Of a DNA stretch of 64,000 nt, positions 1 to 8,938 are shown one piece after another. Below the pieces are notes generated by a model. It did no database searches. It was given only the letters and a program-made list of their open reading frames with translations, and was not told where the DNA came from. Position 1 is the first letter of the stretch, and the number at the start of each line of letters is the position of its first letter. The position numbers and the translations under genes were made by a program. The DNA is taken from contig CALUKF010000005.1 in NCBI GenBank assembly GCA_944321145.1, forward strand, positions 1 to 64,000. The letters run 5' to 3'. Source of the stretch: an uncultured Odoribacter sp. (GTDB lineage: Bacteria > Bacteroidota > Bacteroidia > Bacteroidales > Marinifilaceae).

Positions 1-56
1 CCCTTGAGTGCCGATGGTACTGCAGAAATGTGGGAGAGTAGGTCGATGCCGAATTT
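1..56 (+). rRNA. 5S ribosomal RNA, 3' end (partial)
   Basis: The first bases carry the conserved 3' half of bacterial 5S rRNA: CCGATGGTACTGC, followed by GTGGGAGAGTAGGTCG and TGCCG. The 5' part lies outside the window. The exact 3' end is estimated to within a few bases. A strong terminator follows at once, so this is the end of an rRNA operon on the plus strand. Confidence 0.93.
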
Positions 57-64
57 AATTGGAA

Positions 65-103
65 GGGAGTATTTTTCGTTCAGAGAAATGCTCCCTTTTT
101 TTT
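65..103 (+). terminator. Intrinsic terminator of the rRNA operon
   Basis: GGGAGTATTT (65-74) pairs with AAATGCTCCC (86-95), with one G-T wobble and an 11-nt loop, and is followed by a run of eight T. It sits 9 bp after the 5S gene. Confidence 0.92.
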
Positions 104-215
104 GTTATTGGGTGTGAAAATATTTGTGGATGCAAGTCCGAAATGCGGATTTTGTTGTAATTTTGTGTGGGAGTTTGAGAATTATTATTGTGAATTTAAA
201 CAGCAGGAGGTGAGT

Positions 216-809
216 ATGTCTATTTATTTTAGTTTTAGGGAGATATTGAGCGCTTTTATGGTTTTGTTTGCCGTGATTGATATTTTAGGGGCTATTCCGA
301 TTATTATCAATTTGAGGGAGAAGAATCAGAAAATAGAGGCAGGCAGGACTGCAATCATATCGTTTGTTATTTTAGTTGCCTTTTTGTTTATCGGGCAGGG
401 GTTGTTGTCTTTGTTTAATGTGGATATTTCTTCTTTTGCTGTGGCGGGGGCATTGGTTTTGTTGGTGCTTGCGGTGGAAATGATATTTGGCGTAGAGATT
501 TTTAAGAATGACAGCCCTTGTGGTTCGGCGACAATTGTGCCGTTGGTTTTTCCGTTAATTGCCGGTGCAGCATCTTTTACGACTTTGCTGTCTTTGCGTG
601 CTGAATTCAATATTTTGAATATCATTATTGCGGTGGGCTTGAATATGGTTGTTGTCTATTTTGTTCTCAAATATGTTTATTGGGTTGAGCGTTTATTTGG
701 CAAGAGCGGCGTGTATGTCATGAGGAAATTCTTTGGCATCATTTTGTTGGCGATTGCAGTTCGTTTGTTCACTTCTAATTTGACTTCGTTATTGCATAGT
801 TTTGAATAG
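216..809 (+). CDS. MarC family integral membrane protein
   Basis: A 197-residue, very hydrophobic protein with about six membrane segments and the MarC/UPF0056 pattern: an N-terminal AVIDILGAIPI segment, then VEIFKNDSPCGSATIVPLVFPLIAGAAS in which the P-x-x-x-P-L-I-A-G-x-A-S part is typical of the family. MarC proteins sit in the inner membrane; their transported substrate, if any, is unknown. The start is the ATG at 216 because AGGAGG lies six bases upstream; the longer frame to 102 begins with TTG inside the leader. The gene converges with the next one, leaving only two bases between stop codons. Confidence 0.88.
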   Translation: MSIYFSFREILSAFMVLFAVIDILGAIPIIINLREKNQKIEAGRTAIISFVILVAFLFIGQGLLSLFNVDISSFAVAGALVLLVLAVEMIFGVEIFKNDSPCGSATIVPLVFPLIAGAASFTTLLSLRAEFNILNIIIAVGLNMVVVYFVLKYVYWVERLFGKSGVYVMRKFFGIILLAIAVRLFTSNLTSLLHSFE

Positions 810-811
810 CG

Positions 812-1276
812 TCAAGTGATAAATTCGATGAACTTGTCTGCAAAGTTGATGTATAAAAGTGTCCATGTAAGGAACCGGACGAAACGTCCGATTAGCATGC
901 AGAGGGCGGAGGTAAAGGGTTTGATTTTGTAAAAGCCGAGGGCAATGGCAAAAAGGTCGCCTACAAAGGGCAGCCAGGTGAATAGTGCAAGCCATACGCC
1001 GTAGCGGTCGACGTATTTCTTTTGCTGAATGAGTTTTTCTTCTTTGATTTTGAACCATTTTTCAATCCATTCCCATTTCCCAATCCAGCCAATGCCATAC
1101 GAAGTCAATCCGCCAAGCCAATTGCCAATGGTGGCTATGCCAAGGCAAAGCCATTCGTTGCCTCCAAGCGTCAAGACGCCCACGAGGAGCACATCTGCGC
1201 TCATCGGAATAATTGTTGAAGCCAAGAAGGAGCCGATAAACAGTCCCCAATATCCTAAGTCAATGAGTGTATCCAT
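812..1276 (-). CDS. YqaA family membrane protein (DedA/SNARE-associated superfamily)
   Basis: A 154-residue membrane protein. After the start MDTLIDLGYW come hydrophobic helices, the motif GNWLGGLTSYGIG near residue 50, and the family signature WLALFTWLPFVGDLFAIALGF near residues 95-115. These fit the short YqaA branch of the DedA superfamily, whose better known members move lipids or protons across the inner membrane; the role of YqaA itself is not settled. I chose the ATG at 1276; an upstream extension to 1315 is not conserved in character. Convergent with the MarC gene. Confidence 0.85.
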   Translation of the reverse strand: MDTLIDLGYWGLFIGSFLASTIIPMSADVLLVGVLTLGGNEWLCLGIATIGNWLGGLTSYGIGWIGKWEWIEKWFKIKEEKLIQQKKYVDRYGVWLALFTWLPFVGDLFAIALGFYKIKPFTSALCMLIGRFVRFLTWTLLYINFADKFIEFIT

Positions 1277-1410
1277 ATCAATGAAATATGTGCAAAGATA
1301 CAATCCTTCTTTCATTCTTCCTATGAAAACTCTCCAATTCCCACAGGATTTTATTAATTTTGCGCCCGGAAATGGCAGAGCAGGAGTCGGAGAGTATAAA
1401 CGTCAAAAAC

Positions 1411-3072
1411 ATGGAATGGTTAAGTAGTATATTTGTTGAGCATAGTGTCATTCAGGCAGTTGTTGTGGTTGGGCTGATTTCAGCAATAGGCTTGGCTTTA
1501 GGGAAAATCAGTATTTGCGGTGTCTCTTTGGGAGTAACTTTTGTTTTCTTTGCCGGTATTGCAGCCGGTCATTTTGGGCTTTCGATTGATCCGCAAATGT
1601 TGAATTATGCAGAGAGCTTTGGTTTGATTATATTCGTATATGCTTTGGGCTTACAGGTGGGACCCGGTTTTTTCGGTTCTTTTCGGAAAGGGGGAATCAC
1701 ATTGAACCTGTTGGCTTTTGCAGTGATTTTGGCTGGCACGCTATTGGCGTTGTTATTTTACGCCGTGACGAACGTTTCTTTGCCGGACATGGTGGGGATA
1801 TTGAGCGGGGCGGTTACGAATACTCCTGCATTGGGTGCAGCCCAACAGACCCTCAAGCAAATGGGAATTGACGCAGCAGACCCGGCTTTGGGATGTGCGG
1901 TGACTTATCCTTTGGGGGTTGTAGGGGTAATTTTGGCGATTATTGCCCTGCGGAAGCTATTCCCGAAGCGGGCTACGGAGGTGAAGCACGAAGACGACAA
2001 AGAACACCAGACCTTTATTGCAGGCTTTGAGGTCAGGAATCCCGGCATCTTTGGCAAAAACATGCGCGAGGTTGCCCATCTGATTCCCAATCGCTTCGTC
2101 GTCTCGCGCCTGTGGCGGGAGGGCAAGGTGACTATTCCTAACTCCGAAACTGTGCTTTTAGAGGGTGACCGGCTTCTGGTGATTACCACGGAGGCAGATG
2201 AAGACGCCCTGAAAATGCTGTTCGGTTTGGAAGAGAAAACCGATTGGAACAAGGAGGACATCGATTGGAACGCCATTGATAGCCAGCTAATATCCCAACA
2301 AATAGTCATTACCCGCTCGGAAATAAACGGCAAGCGTTTAGGCGCTTTGAGGGTTCGTACCCATTACGGCATCAACATCACCCGCATCTCCCGTGCCGGC
2401 GTGCAACTGCTGGCGACTCCTGATTTGATTCTCCAGCTTGGCGACAAACTGACGGTCGTAGGCGAGGCGGCAGCGATTGCCAACGTTGAAAAAGTCTTGG
2501 GCAATCGCGTTGTGCTGCTCAAAGAGCCTAATTTGGTGACGGTTTTTGTCGGTATTGTTTTGGGTTTGGCTTTAGGCGCGATTCCTTTTTCCATCCCTGG
2601 GGTAGATTTCCCCGTGAAGTTGGGCATTGCGGGGGGACCGATTATTGTGGGGATTCTGATGGGTGCATTCGGTCCGCGTTTCCATTTGGTGACTTACACC
2701 ACTCGCAGCGCCAACCTGATGCTCCGTGGATTAGGCTTATCGCTTTATTTGGCTTGTTTAGGCTTGGATGCGGGCGTGCATTTCTTCGAGACCGTTTTTC
2801 GTGCCGAAGGGCTGCTTTGGCTGCTGTTAGGTTTTGCCATAACCTTTGTCCCTGTGATATTGGTCGCAGCCATCTCCTTGCGTTTCATGAAGATTGACTT
2901 TGGCTCTTTGGTCGGCATGCTTTGTGGCAGCATGGCGAACCCCATGGCGCTGAACTACGCGAACTCCACGATTGTAGGTGACAATCCGGCTGTCTCTTAT
3001 GCCACTGTGTATCCCCTTTCGATGTTCGTACGGGTGATTATTGCCCAATTGCTTTTGATGCTCTTCCTTTGA
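1411..3072 (+). CDS. Putative transporter, YidE/YbjL/AspT type, with two TrkA-C domains
   Basis: About 553 residues. Two hydrophobic blocks (roughly residues 1-185 and 375-553) flank a soluble middle containing two RCK_C/TrkA-C units, each ending in a pattern like EGDRLLVI or LGDKLTVVGE. This is the plan of the AspT/YidE/YbjL antiporter family with duplicated membrane halves (each half has a GxxxNTPALG or GSMANPMALNY motif). Substrate is unknown; AspT itself exchanges aspartate and alanine, but this sequence does not allow that call. The start MEWLSSIFVEH at 1411 matches the usual family N-terminus; an ATG at 1372 is an alternative. A TAATTTTG -7 box lies at 1355-1362. Confidence 0.87.
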   Translation: MEWLSSIFVEHSVIQAVVVVGLISAIGLALGKISICGVSLGVTFVFFAGIAAGHFGLSIDPQMLNYAESFGLIIFVYALGLQVGPGFFGSFRKGGITLNLLAFAVILAGTLLALLFYAVTNVSLPDMVGILSGAVTNTPALGAAQQTLKQMGIDAADPALGCAVTYPLGVVGVILAIIALRKLFPKRATEVKHEDDKEHQTFIAGFEVRNPGIFGKNMREVAHLIPNRFVVSRLWREGKVTIPNSETVLLEGDRLLVITTEADEDALKMLFGLEEKTDWNKEDIDWNAIDSQLISQQIVITRSEINGKRLGALRVRTHYGINITRISRAGVQLLATPDLILQLGDKLTVVGEAAAIANVEKVLGNRVVLLKEPNLVTVFVGIVLGLALGAIPFSIPGVDFPVKLGIAGGPIIVGILMGAFGPRFHLVTYTTRSANLMLRGLGLSLYLACLGLDAGVHFFETVFRAEGLLWLLLGFAITFVPVILVAAISLRFMKIDFGSLVGMLCGSMANPMALNYANSTIVGDNPAVSYATVYPLSMFVRVIIAQLLLMLFL

Positions 3073-3076
3073 CCTT

Positions 3077-4102
3077 TCAATCCATCATCAGGCTCATATA
3101 AGGTCGGATGCCTTGAAAACAGAGCACCTGCCGGGTAAGTTCATCAATCGAAATGCCCTCGGTCGTTTCTTCTGCTCCTTGGACGCATGTACCGTGGGCT
3201 AAAACATAGGTGCCGTTGTTCTCGCTCAGGAGGTCGTCCCTTACCTTGACCGTCCAGCAGAGGTCGGGATGCTGTGCTGCCAGCCGCTCTAAAACCTCCT
3301 TCACCCGTATGAGCCGTGCCATTCCGTACGGCGTTCCTTCCCCTGCCTCCGTGCGATAAAGCACCTTCTTCCCTTTCCACATCTGCGCCGTCTCTTGCAA
3401 CAGAGCCTGCTGCACGCCTTGCGAGTCGCACGCCATTTCCTTAACCCGCACCTGCCTTTCTTCCGGCAGCGCGAAAGCGATGCCTTGGATTTGCTGTTGG
3501 CAACCACGGGCAAGAAATAACTTCCCTCCCGACAAATAGTGTTCTTCAACCACCGCCTGGAAGTCCCTCCGGTCATGCTCTACGAAACACGCCCTCTTCT
3601 CCAACTGTCCCGTGAAATAAGCATGCACCTCCTCCACAGGCGTCTCTTCAATACCGGCATAGGCTGTGACCGCCCCAACCCTCTCGCTCGCCGGAGCATC
3701 CGTCGCCTCCCAAGCTGCATAGAACTGCCGGAACACCGTGCCATACCCCATTCTCCCATAGTAATCAAACAGCCATCCTTCTGCCGGAATCAGGAACGTA
3801 AGCTCAGTCCCCCGCTCATACATCTGCCGGAACCCTTCCTTCAGCAACTCGCTCATGATGCCTCGGTTGCGCGCTTCCCGCCGGGTACAGGCACCCGAAA
3901 TATAGGCAGCATCCAGGCTGCCCCCTTGCCACCTCAGCCGGTAAGGCAACATCAGAGCCGCCGCCGTAGCTTCCCCTCCCGCCTCATACAGCAGCGCATG
4001 CCTGTCGTCATACTTCCGGTCGAAGTAGAAACGGACAAACTCCTCGCTGTCCCCAAAGTTCTCCAGCCAGAGCCGGAAGATGGCATCGCGTTTTGAACTC
4101 AT
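3077..4102 (-). CDS. GNAT family N-acetyltransferase, Eis-like
   Basis: A 341-residue acyltransferase. The N-terminal half has the acetyl-CoA binding loop CTRREARNRGIMSELL (R-x-x-G-x/A motif A of GNAT enzymes) and the beta-strand TFLIPAEGWLFDYYGRMGY; the C-terminal half looks like the second GNAT and sterol-carrier-like parts of Eis-type enzymes. Acceptor substrate unknown. Its ATG overlaps the stop of the upstream DUF2156 gene by four bases (ATGA), so the two are translationally coupled in a minus-strand operon that begins at 6758. The stop codon is four bases from that of the convergent transporter gene. Confidence 0.85.
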   Translation of the reverse strand: MSSKRDAIFRLWLENFGDSEEFVRFYFDRKYDDRHALLYEAGGEATAAALMLPYRLRWQGGSLDAAYISGACTRREARNRGIMSELLKEGFRQMYERGTELTFLIPAEGWLFDYYGRMGYGTVFRQFYAAWEATDAPASERVGAVTAYAGIEETPVEEVHAYFTGQLEKRACFVEHDRRDFQAVVEEHYLSGGKLFLARGCQQQIQGIAFALPEERQVRVKEMACDSQGVQQALLQETAQMWKGKKVLYRTEAGEGTPYGMARLIRVKEVLERLAAQHPDLCWTVKVRDDLLSENNGTYVLAHGTCVQGAEETTEGISIDELTRQVLCFQGIRPYMSLMMD

Positions 4103-5031
4103 ACCGACGGACTGACTGCTTCTGTTTTCATCAATACTTTCTCCGGATTGTAGGACAACTTCGCTTGCCGCAGCCCGGGAATGCCCAAGTCCTCCTCCCG
4201 GTTCACGTGCAGGAACTCCTCCGGCAGGCTTGCAGCAAAGAACTGGTTGATGGCGCTATAGGAGCCGTCCACATGGATATCCGCTTTCTCGAAATGCACC
4301 CCGAACGTATTCCGTCCGATGGGCGCGCCGAACGTGAAAGCCGCCACTTCCCCTGCCACCCGGATAACGCCCCCGCGCAGCCCCAACGCCTCCCAGTGCG
4401 CAAAGGCATGCCTCATCGCCTCCCGTTCGTTCCGGATATTCTCGTCCTCCTCAAATTGATGCCGTTGGCACCACGACGCCTCAAATGCCAGGCAATCCTC
4501 AATGTCGCTCTTCTCCAACTCCTTGTACTCGAAGTCATACTCCCGCCTGAACTTATTCACGTGGTTCCGCTTCGCTTGGTAATGCTTCCCTTTCAGCTCT
4601 GCCAAGTCCTGCCGCCGGTAGATATAATCCGCCAAGTCCCGTTCTTCCGTGCATTGGAAATCTGCCAGTCCCCACTCGCCCCGGTGCCTCTCGATTTCCT
4701 CCGTTTCCCCTCTGAGGCACAGCCGTTCGCCCTGCCTTGCTGCCGTCTCCTTCAGTGCTGCCAGCGTCTTCCGCACAGCCTCTGCCTCCCGCTGTCCGCC
4801 TTCGCCCAGAGGCAGGAAATACACATGCCCCCAACGCGCGTGCGCAAAGCGGACGACCAGCATCCCCTCCACAATCGCATAGCTCGACCCCGTCAGGAAA
4901 TGCCAGCTGCACAGGTTGGCAAACGAGAGGTCGCAATCCTGCGCCCCCGACGGCAGGATAAACCGCTCGGCGATTTCCCTGTCCTCCAAGCCAAAATCCT
5001 TAAACTCCTCCATGTCTTCTGTCATTGCCAT
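4099..5031 (-). CDS. DUF2156 / phosphatidylglycerol lysyltransferase-like domain protein
   Basis: A 310-residue protein fitting DUF2156, the GNAT-fold domain that is also the soluble C-terminal domain of MprF lysyl-lipid synthases. Visible features are the N-terminal DCDLSFANLCSWHF block, the YIYRRQDLAELKGKHYQAKRNHVNKF block near residues 138-163 (the K-x-R-N-H part is typical), and VHFEKADIHVDGSYSAINQFFA near the end. There are no membrane helices, so it is not a full MprF. Overlaps the upstream LysM gene by ten bases and the downstream GNAT gene by four, so the three are one operon. Aminoacyl or acyl transfer is inferred from the fold only. Confidence 0.85.
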   Translation of the reverse strand: MAMTEDMEEFKDFGLEDREIAERFILPSGAQDCDLSFANLCSWHFLTGSSYAIVEGMLVVRFAHARWGHVYFLPLGEGGQREAEAVRKTLAALKETAARQGERLCLRGETEEIERHRGEWGLADFQCTEERDLADYIYRRQDLAELKGKHYQAKRNHVNKFRREYDFEYKELEKSDIEDCLAFEASWCQRHQFEEDENIRNEREAMRHAFAHWEALGLRGGVIRVAGEVAAFTFGAPIGRNTFGVHFEKADIHVDGSYSAINQFFAASLPEEFLHVNREEDLGIPGLRQAKLSYNPEKVLMKTEAVSPSV

Positions 5032-6758
5032 TTTTCGACCTTTACTTCAAAGTCCGAAGTATATTGGATAATGTAAAAAGCGTGGTTCTCCGCGTTCCTG
5101 CCTCTCGGCGCTGTCGCAAAGCGGAACATCGAGCACCCCGTTTCCGCGCCCCCTGCCGGGAGCACCTCCGGCACCTGCCCTTTGTGCGCCGCTGCCAGCT
5201 CCATAAAATACAGCCCCAAGTCAAACGCCCGGAACGCCATCCCCGACGGCTCGCTGTAAAAATACTTGCGGTACTCCTCCGTCAGCCGCTTTCCTGCAGC
5301 CGAAGTATAATCCGTATAGTGGTACGTGAACACCCTCGTGTCCAGCTTGAAATACGTTTCGTGGTCGACCGATGTGAACCGTTGCCAGTCCGGCAGCCCC
5401 ACCACCGAGATGGGATAATCGTCCGCCAACGCCGAGAGCATTGGCAGCACATTGCTCACGTCCGCCTCCTTGTCCGTCGGCAGGATGATGATATTCTCGC
5501 GGTCGGGCACCAGCATCGTCCGCAGCGTGTCCAGCGGCGACCGTTCCATCCCCCACATGAAGATGCGCATCCCCTGCAGCTTTGCGAGGCTGTCCTGTAA
5601 AATCCGCCGTTCCGCGTCCGAAGCCCCCTCATGCCCTGTGCGGATATTCACCAGATTCGCGTCCGCGCTCCGCATCGCGAGCCACCGCACCATCTCGCCC
5701 ACCACCACTTCAAACGACGGGTTCACCTGCACCGCATTCGCATACGCCCCCAGCCCCTCGCCCTGTGACGACAGGGGATAAACCACCGGGATACTCTTGT
5801 CCTGCAGGTTGTCCATCAGTGTCTTATATGTCTGTGCATAGACCGGACCTATCACCAAATCCGGATGCAGCCGGTTCACCTCCGCAGCCACGGCATGCGT
5901 CTTTTGCGTGCTCCGCTCCGTGTCGTACACGTGCAGGCTCACCCGGTATCCCTTCCGCTTCAGGCTGTCCGCCGCCAGCAGCATCCCCTCGTAGAACGCC
6001 ACGAACTGCTCCGTCCTCGGCGTAATCTTCACCTGTTGGAAATCCGGCAGCGAATCCTGGTAGGGCGCCACCTCCTTTGCCAGCAATGGCAGCAGCAACA
6101 CCACCCGCACCGTCGAATCCTCCGCCGCCGTCACCTCCTGTGGCGTCATCACCTCCTCCTGCACCGCCAGCGTGTCTTTCGTGATTGTTGGAACCTCTGC
6201 CGTCACTTCCTCCGCCTGCTTTTCCTCGCTGCCGCCTTCCACTTTCACCTCCGCAGCCTTCACCTCCACCAGCAGTGCCGGGTCAATCTCCTCCAGCGGC
6301 AGCCGCACCACCGCCCCGATTGCCAGCGGCTGGTTCGTCGAATAGTCCGGGTTGTGCTTCAGCAATCGCCGCGGTCGCATCCCGTACCGCCGTGCAATCG
6401 AATAAATCGTCTCTCCCTTCTCCACCCGGTGGTAATAATACTTCCCGTCCTGCTGCACGAACGGCTTCTCCGCCTCCTGGGCTTTCGCCTCCGCCTGCTG
6501 CTCCACAAAAGGGATTTTCAGCACCTCATACAGGCTCAGCGCATTGTCCGCCTTCTCGTTCAACGCCTTCACCTCCTCCACGTCCGCCCCGTAAGCCTTG
6601 CAAATCGAGTAAAGCGTTTGTCCCGCCTCCACCGTGTGCAGGTAATAACTCTTCCCCCGGATGACCACCACGTCCGACGACCGTTCCACCGCCGTCCCCT
6701 GCGCTGTCGCCTCTGCGCACAGCCAGCACAATAAAAACGCTATAATAAATCTCTGCAT
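5022..6758 (-). CDS. Exported protein with two LysM domains and a periplasmic-binding-like domain
   Basis: 578 residues. A signal peptide (MQRFIIAFLLCWLCAEATAQ) is followed by two LysM domains at about 38-85 (HTVEAGQTLYSICKAYG) and 105-150 (HRVEKGETIYSIARRYG), a Glu/Val-rich linker, and from about residue 220 a type-1 periplasmic-binding-protein fold (VRVVLLLPLLAKE, FYEGMLLAADSLKRKG, PDLVIGPVYAQT). LysM binds peptidoglycan, so the protein probably sits on the wall in the periplasm; the C-terminal domain resembles ABC amino-acid-binding proteins and LpoA-like regulators. First gene of the operon with DUF2156 and GNAT genes. The coding strand is strongly G-rich. Confidence 0.88.
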   Translation of the reverse strand: MQRFIIAFLLCWLCAEATAQGTAVERSSDVVVIRGKSYYLHTVEAGQTLYSICKAYGADVEEVKALNEKADNALSLYEVLKIPFVEQQAEAKAQEAEKPFVQQDGKYYYHRVEKGETIYSIARRYGMRPRRLLKHNPDYSTNQPLAIGAVVRLPLEEIDPALLVEVKAAEVKVEGGSEEKQAEEVTAEVPTITKDTLAVQEEVMTPQEVTAAEDSTVRVVLLLPLLAKEVAPYQDSLPDFQQVKITPRTEQFVAFYEGMLLAADSLKRKGYRVSLHVYDTERSTQKTHAVAAEVNRLHPDLVIGPVYAQTYKTLMDNLQDKSIPVVYPLSSQGEGLGAYANAVQVNPSFEVVVGEMVRWLAMRSADANLVNIRTGHEGASDAERRILQDSLAKLQGMRIFMWGMERSPLDTLRTMLVPDRENIIILPTDKEADVSNVLPMLSALADDYPISVVGLPDWQRFTSVDHETYFKLDTRVFTYHYTDYTSAAGKRLTEEYRKYFYSEPSGMAFRAFDLGLYFMELAAAHKGQVPEVLPAGGAETGCSMFRFATAPRGRNAENHAFYIIQYTSDFEVKVEKWQ

Positions 6759-6843
6759 AAATCTTCTATCTTAAGTCAATAACATTTCACGCCTTGATGC
6801 CACAAATTTAGGAATAAAGTATCGATAATTGAAAAAACTCCGC

Positions 6844-6851
6844 TAATTTTG
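6844..6851 (+). promoter_or_regulatory. Probable -7 box for the PASTA-rluA operon
   Basis: TAATTTTG matches the Bacteroidota -7 consensus TAnnTTTG and lies 20 bp before the ATG at 6872. No good -33 TTTG is visible at the usual distance, so confidence is moderate. Confidence 0.5.
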
Positions 6852-6871
6852 CACGCAATATCAGAATAACC

Positions 6872-7693
6872 ATGAAGAACATAGCTCAGAAACTCAAACT
6901 TACCGCCGTCAACCTTCTGATAGCCGCCGCATTAGTCGTCGCTATCGCCGCCGGCGTGCTCCATTGGCTCGACAAGTACACAGCCCACGGCACCTTCATC
7001 GCCGTCCCCGACTTCACCTCATGCACCCCCGAGGAAGCAGCCACCCTTGCCGCTGCCGAAGGGCTTCGCGTCCAGGTTATTGACTCCATTCACGACCGCG
7101 AAGCGCCCCGGGGAGCCGTCGTCAAGCAAAACCCCGCCATCGGCGAGCACGTCAAAGCCGGGCGGCTCATCCACCTCATCATCAATGCCCGTACTTCCGA
7201 GAAAGCCGTGTTCCCCAGCCTCAAGAACACCGCCTACCGCCAGACCCTCCAGACCCTCGAAGCCCGCGGCTTCCGCATTGGGCGCATTGAATACATGCCC
7301 TCCGAGTTCCGCAACCTGGTGCTCCAGCTGAAAACCGGCGGCGAGGAAATCCCCGCAGGCACGCTCCTCCCCAAAGGCACCGTGGTTGACATCGTCCTGG
7401 GTTCCGGCAACGGCTCCACCCTTGCCCCCATCCCTTCCGTCAAGGGCAAAACCCTCGAAGAGGCAGTCGCCCAGCTCCGCAACGCCTATTTTAATATCGG
7501 TACGGTCACTCCCGACACCCTCGTGGAGCCCGGCATCGCCCTCAACAAGGCATTGGTATACCTCCAGCAGCCCTCTGTCGACACCCCCGTCGAGCGCGGT
7601 TCGGACATCCGCCTCTACGTCACCTTCGACCCCCGCAAAGCCGCCATGCCCGATTCCCTCCTCATCACCGATACCCTCACCCTAATCCCTTGA
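6872..7693 (+). CDS. PASTA domain membrane protein
   Basis: 273 residues: a short basic N-terminus, one membrane helix (about 13-33), then three PASTA repeats exposed to the periplasm (about 42-110, 112-180 and 185-255; for example VPDFTSCTPEEAATLAAAEG and IPSVKGKTLEEAVAQLRNA). PASTA domains bind peptidoglycan fragments or beta-lactams in PBPs and Ser/Thr kinases; here there is no kinase or transpeptidase part. Three bases separate it from the next gene, a pairing that is common in Bacteroidales. Codons end in C to an extreme degree, unlike plus-strand genes 2 kb downstream. Confidence 0.9.
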   Translation: MKNIAQKLKLTAVNLLIAAALVVAIAAGVLHWLDKYTAHGTFIAVPDFTSCTPEEAATLAAAEGLRVQVIDSIHDREAPRGAVVKQNPAIGEHVKAGRLIHLIINARTSEKAVFPSLKNTAYRQTLQTLEARGFRIGRIEYMPSEFRNLVLQLKTGGEEIPAGTLLPKGTVVDIVLGSGNGSTLAPIPSVKGKTLEEAVAQLRNAYFNIGTVTPDTLVEPGIALNKALVYLQQPSVDTPVERGSDIRLYVTFDPRKAAMPDSLLITDTLTLIP

Positions 7694-7696
7694 CCC

Positions 7697-8764
7697 ATGG
7701 CTGAATACCTCGACGACACCGAAGACCTCTTCGACGACACCCCCGATGCCGCCCCCGCCCTCTACGAGCACCACCGCATCGAAGTCGAGCCGGGGCAATC
7801 CCCCCTCCGCATCGACAAATTCCTCCTCACCCGCCTCCCCAACGCCTCCCGCACCAAGATACAGGAAGCCGCCGACGCAGGCAACATCCTCGTCAACGGC
7901 TCCCCCGTCCGTTCCAGCTACAAAGTGCGCCCCCGCGACCTCGTCACCCTCGTCATGGCATACCCCCGCCGCGAATACCGCATCGTCCCCGAAGACATCC
8001 CCCTCGACATCCTCTACGAGGACGACTCCCTGCTCGTCATCAACAAGCCAGCCGGCATGGTCGTCCACCCCGCCTTCGGGCATTGGTCGGGCACCCTCGT
8101 CCATGCCCTCGCATGGCACCTCCGCGGCAACCCCCTCTTCGACTCCGGCGACCCCCGTCCCGGGCTCGTCCACCGCATCGACAAAGACACCTCCGGGCTC
8201 CTCGTCATCGCCAAGACCGAGCAGGCGAAAGCCCACCTCTCCGCCCAATTCTTCCACAAAACCACCTCCCGCCGCTACATCGCCGTATGCTGGGGCAACC
8301 TCGACGCCGACGCCGGCACCATCACCGGGCACATCGGGCGCAACCTCCGCGACCGCAAAGTCATGGCATGTTTCCCCGACGGCTCCCACGGCAAGCCCGC
8401 CGTCACCCACTGGCGCGTCCTCGAACGCCTCGCCTACGTCAACGTCGTCGAGTGCATCCTCGAAACCGGGCGCACCCACCAAATCCGCGCCCATTTCCAG
8501 CACATCCGCCACCCCCTCTTCAACGACGCCGACTACGGCGGCGACCAAATCCTCAAAGGCACCACCTTCGCCAAATACCGCCAATTCGTCTCCAACTGCT
8601 TTGCCGCCTGCCCCCGCCAGGCGCTCCACGCCAAGACCCTCGCCTTCGACCACCCCCTCACCGGCGAGCGCCTCTCCTTCGACTCCCCCCTCCCCCCCGA
8701 CATGCGCGACCTCATCGCCCGCTGGCGCGAATACACCGCCTCCCGATTAACGACGAACGACTAA
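7697..8764 (+). CDS. RluA/RluD family 23S rRNA pseudouridine synthase
   Basis: 355 residues. An N-terminal S4 RNA-binding domain (about 35-85, LRIDKFLLTRLPNASRTKIQ) is followed by the pseudouridine synthase domain with the catalytic motif GLVHRIDKDTSGLLVIAKT, whose first Asp is the nucleophile, and with INKPAGMVVHP and ETGRTHQIRAHF. This is the arrangement of RluD, which modifies helix 69 of 23S rRNA; target specificity is inferred. The last residues (SRLTTND and stop) are encoded by the heptamer repeat at 8747-8774, so the natural 3' end seems to have been replaced by repeat DNA. Codons are strongly C-ending. Confidence 0.9.
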   Translation: MAEYLDDTEDLFDDTPDAAPALYEHHRIEVEPGQSPLRIDKFLLTRLPNASRTKIQEAADAGNILVNGSPVRSSYKVRPRDLVTLVMAYPRREYRIVPEDIPLDILYEDDSLLVINKPAGMVVHPAFGHWSGTLVHALAWHLRGNPLFDSGDPRPGLVHRIDKDTSGLLVIAKTEQAKAHLSAQFFHKTTSRRYIAVCWGNLDADAGTITGHIGRNLRDRKVMACFPDGSHGKPAVTHWRVLERLAYVNVVECILETGRTHQIRAHFQHIRHPLFNDADYGGDQILKGTTFAKYRQFVSNCFAACPRQALHAKTLAFDHPLTGERLSFDSPLPPDMRDLIARWREYTASRLTTND

Positions 8765-8774
8765 CGATGAACGA
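8747..8774 (+). repeat. Heptamer tandem repeat, left copy
   Basis: Four tandem 7-bp units of the form nnAACGA (TTAACGA, CGAACGA, CTAACGA, TGAACGA). They supply the last codons and the stop of the pseudouridine synthase gene. A second array of the same heptamers lies at 9238-9277. Confidence 0.75.
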
Positions 8775-8778
8775 AAAA

Positions 8779-8803
8779 GAGGAGTATGATGGCATTTTGA
8801 CAC
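8779..8803 (+). repeat. Solitary end copy of the 30.1-kb inverted-repeat element
   Basis: The 25 bases beginning GAGGAGTATGATG and ending GCATTTTGACAC match, with one missing base, the inner side of the left arm (reverse complement) of the element at 30079-30247. No partner arm is seen here, so it looks like a remnant. Confidence 0.7.
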
Positions 8804-8881
8804 AGTTCCATCAAAGAAAACGGAAAAAATACCTCCAAAAACAGGGGAAAATACCCCCAAAATTGGAAAAATCAGCCTAAT

Positions 8882-8938
8882 ATTTGTATTCCCTCCTTTC
8901 TCCCTCATGTTCAGCACCTTTCCCCGTTCTGTCAGGCT
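8882..8938 (+). other. Pyrimidine-rich left arm of repeat element A
   Basis: The top strand here is mostly C and T (runs such as CCCTCCTTTCTCCCTC and CCTTTCCCCGTTCT). It directly abuts the 11-bp-period core. Similar pyrimidine-rich stretches lie left of the cores at 30.4 and 58.3 kb. No gene is visible. Confidence 0.55.

Noticed and set aside
5022-6758. Assignment of the LysM protein as a lytic enzyme or amidase
   Set aside because: No catalytic domain is present. After the two LysM domains the protein has a periplasmic-binding fold only.
7746-8750. A 334-codon overlapping plus-strand frame
   Set aside because: A shifted frame of the pseudouridine synthase gene, giving Pro, Ser, Thr and Ala strings caused by C-rich DNA.
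8767-8880. A 37-codon frame starting right after the pseudouridine synthase stop
   Set aside because: It is made of the heptamer repeat and the solitary inverted-repeat end. No ribosome site and no protein-like character beyond lysine-rich sequence.
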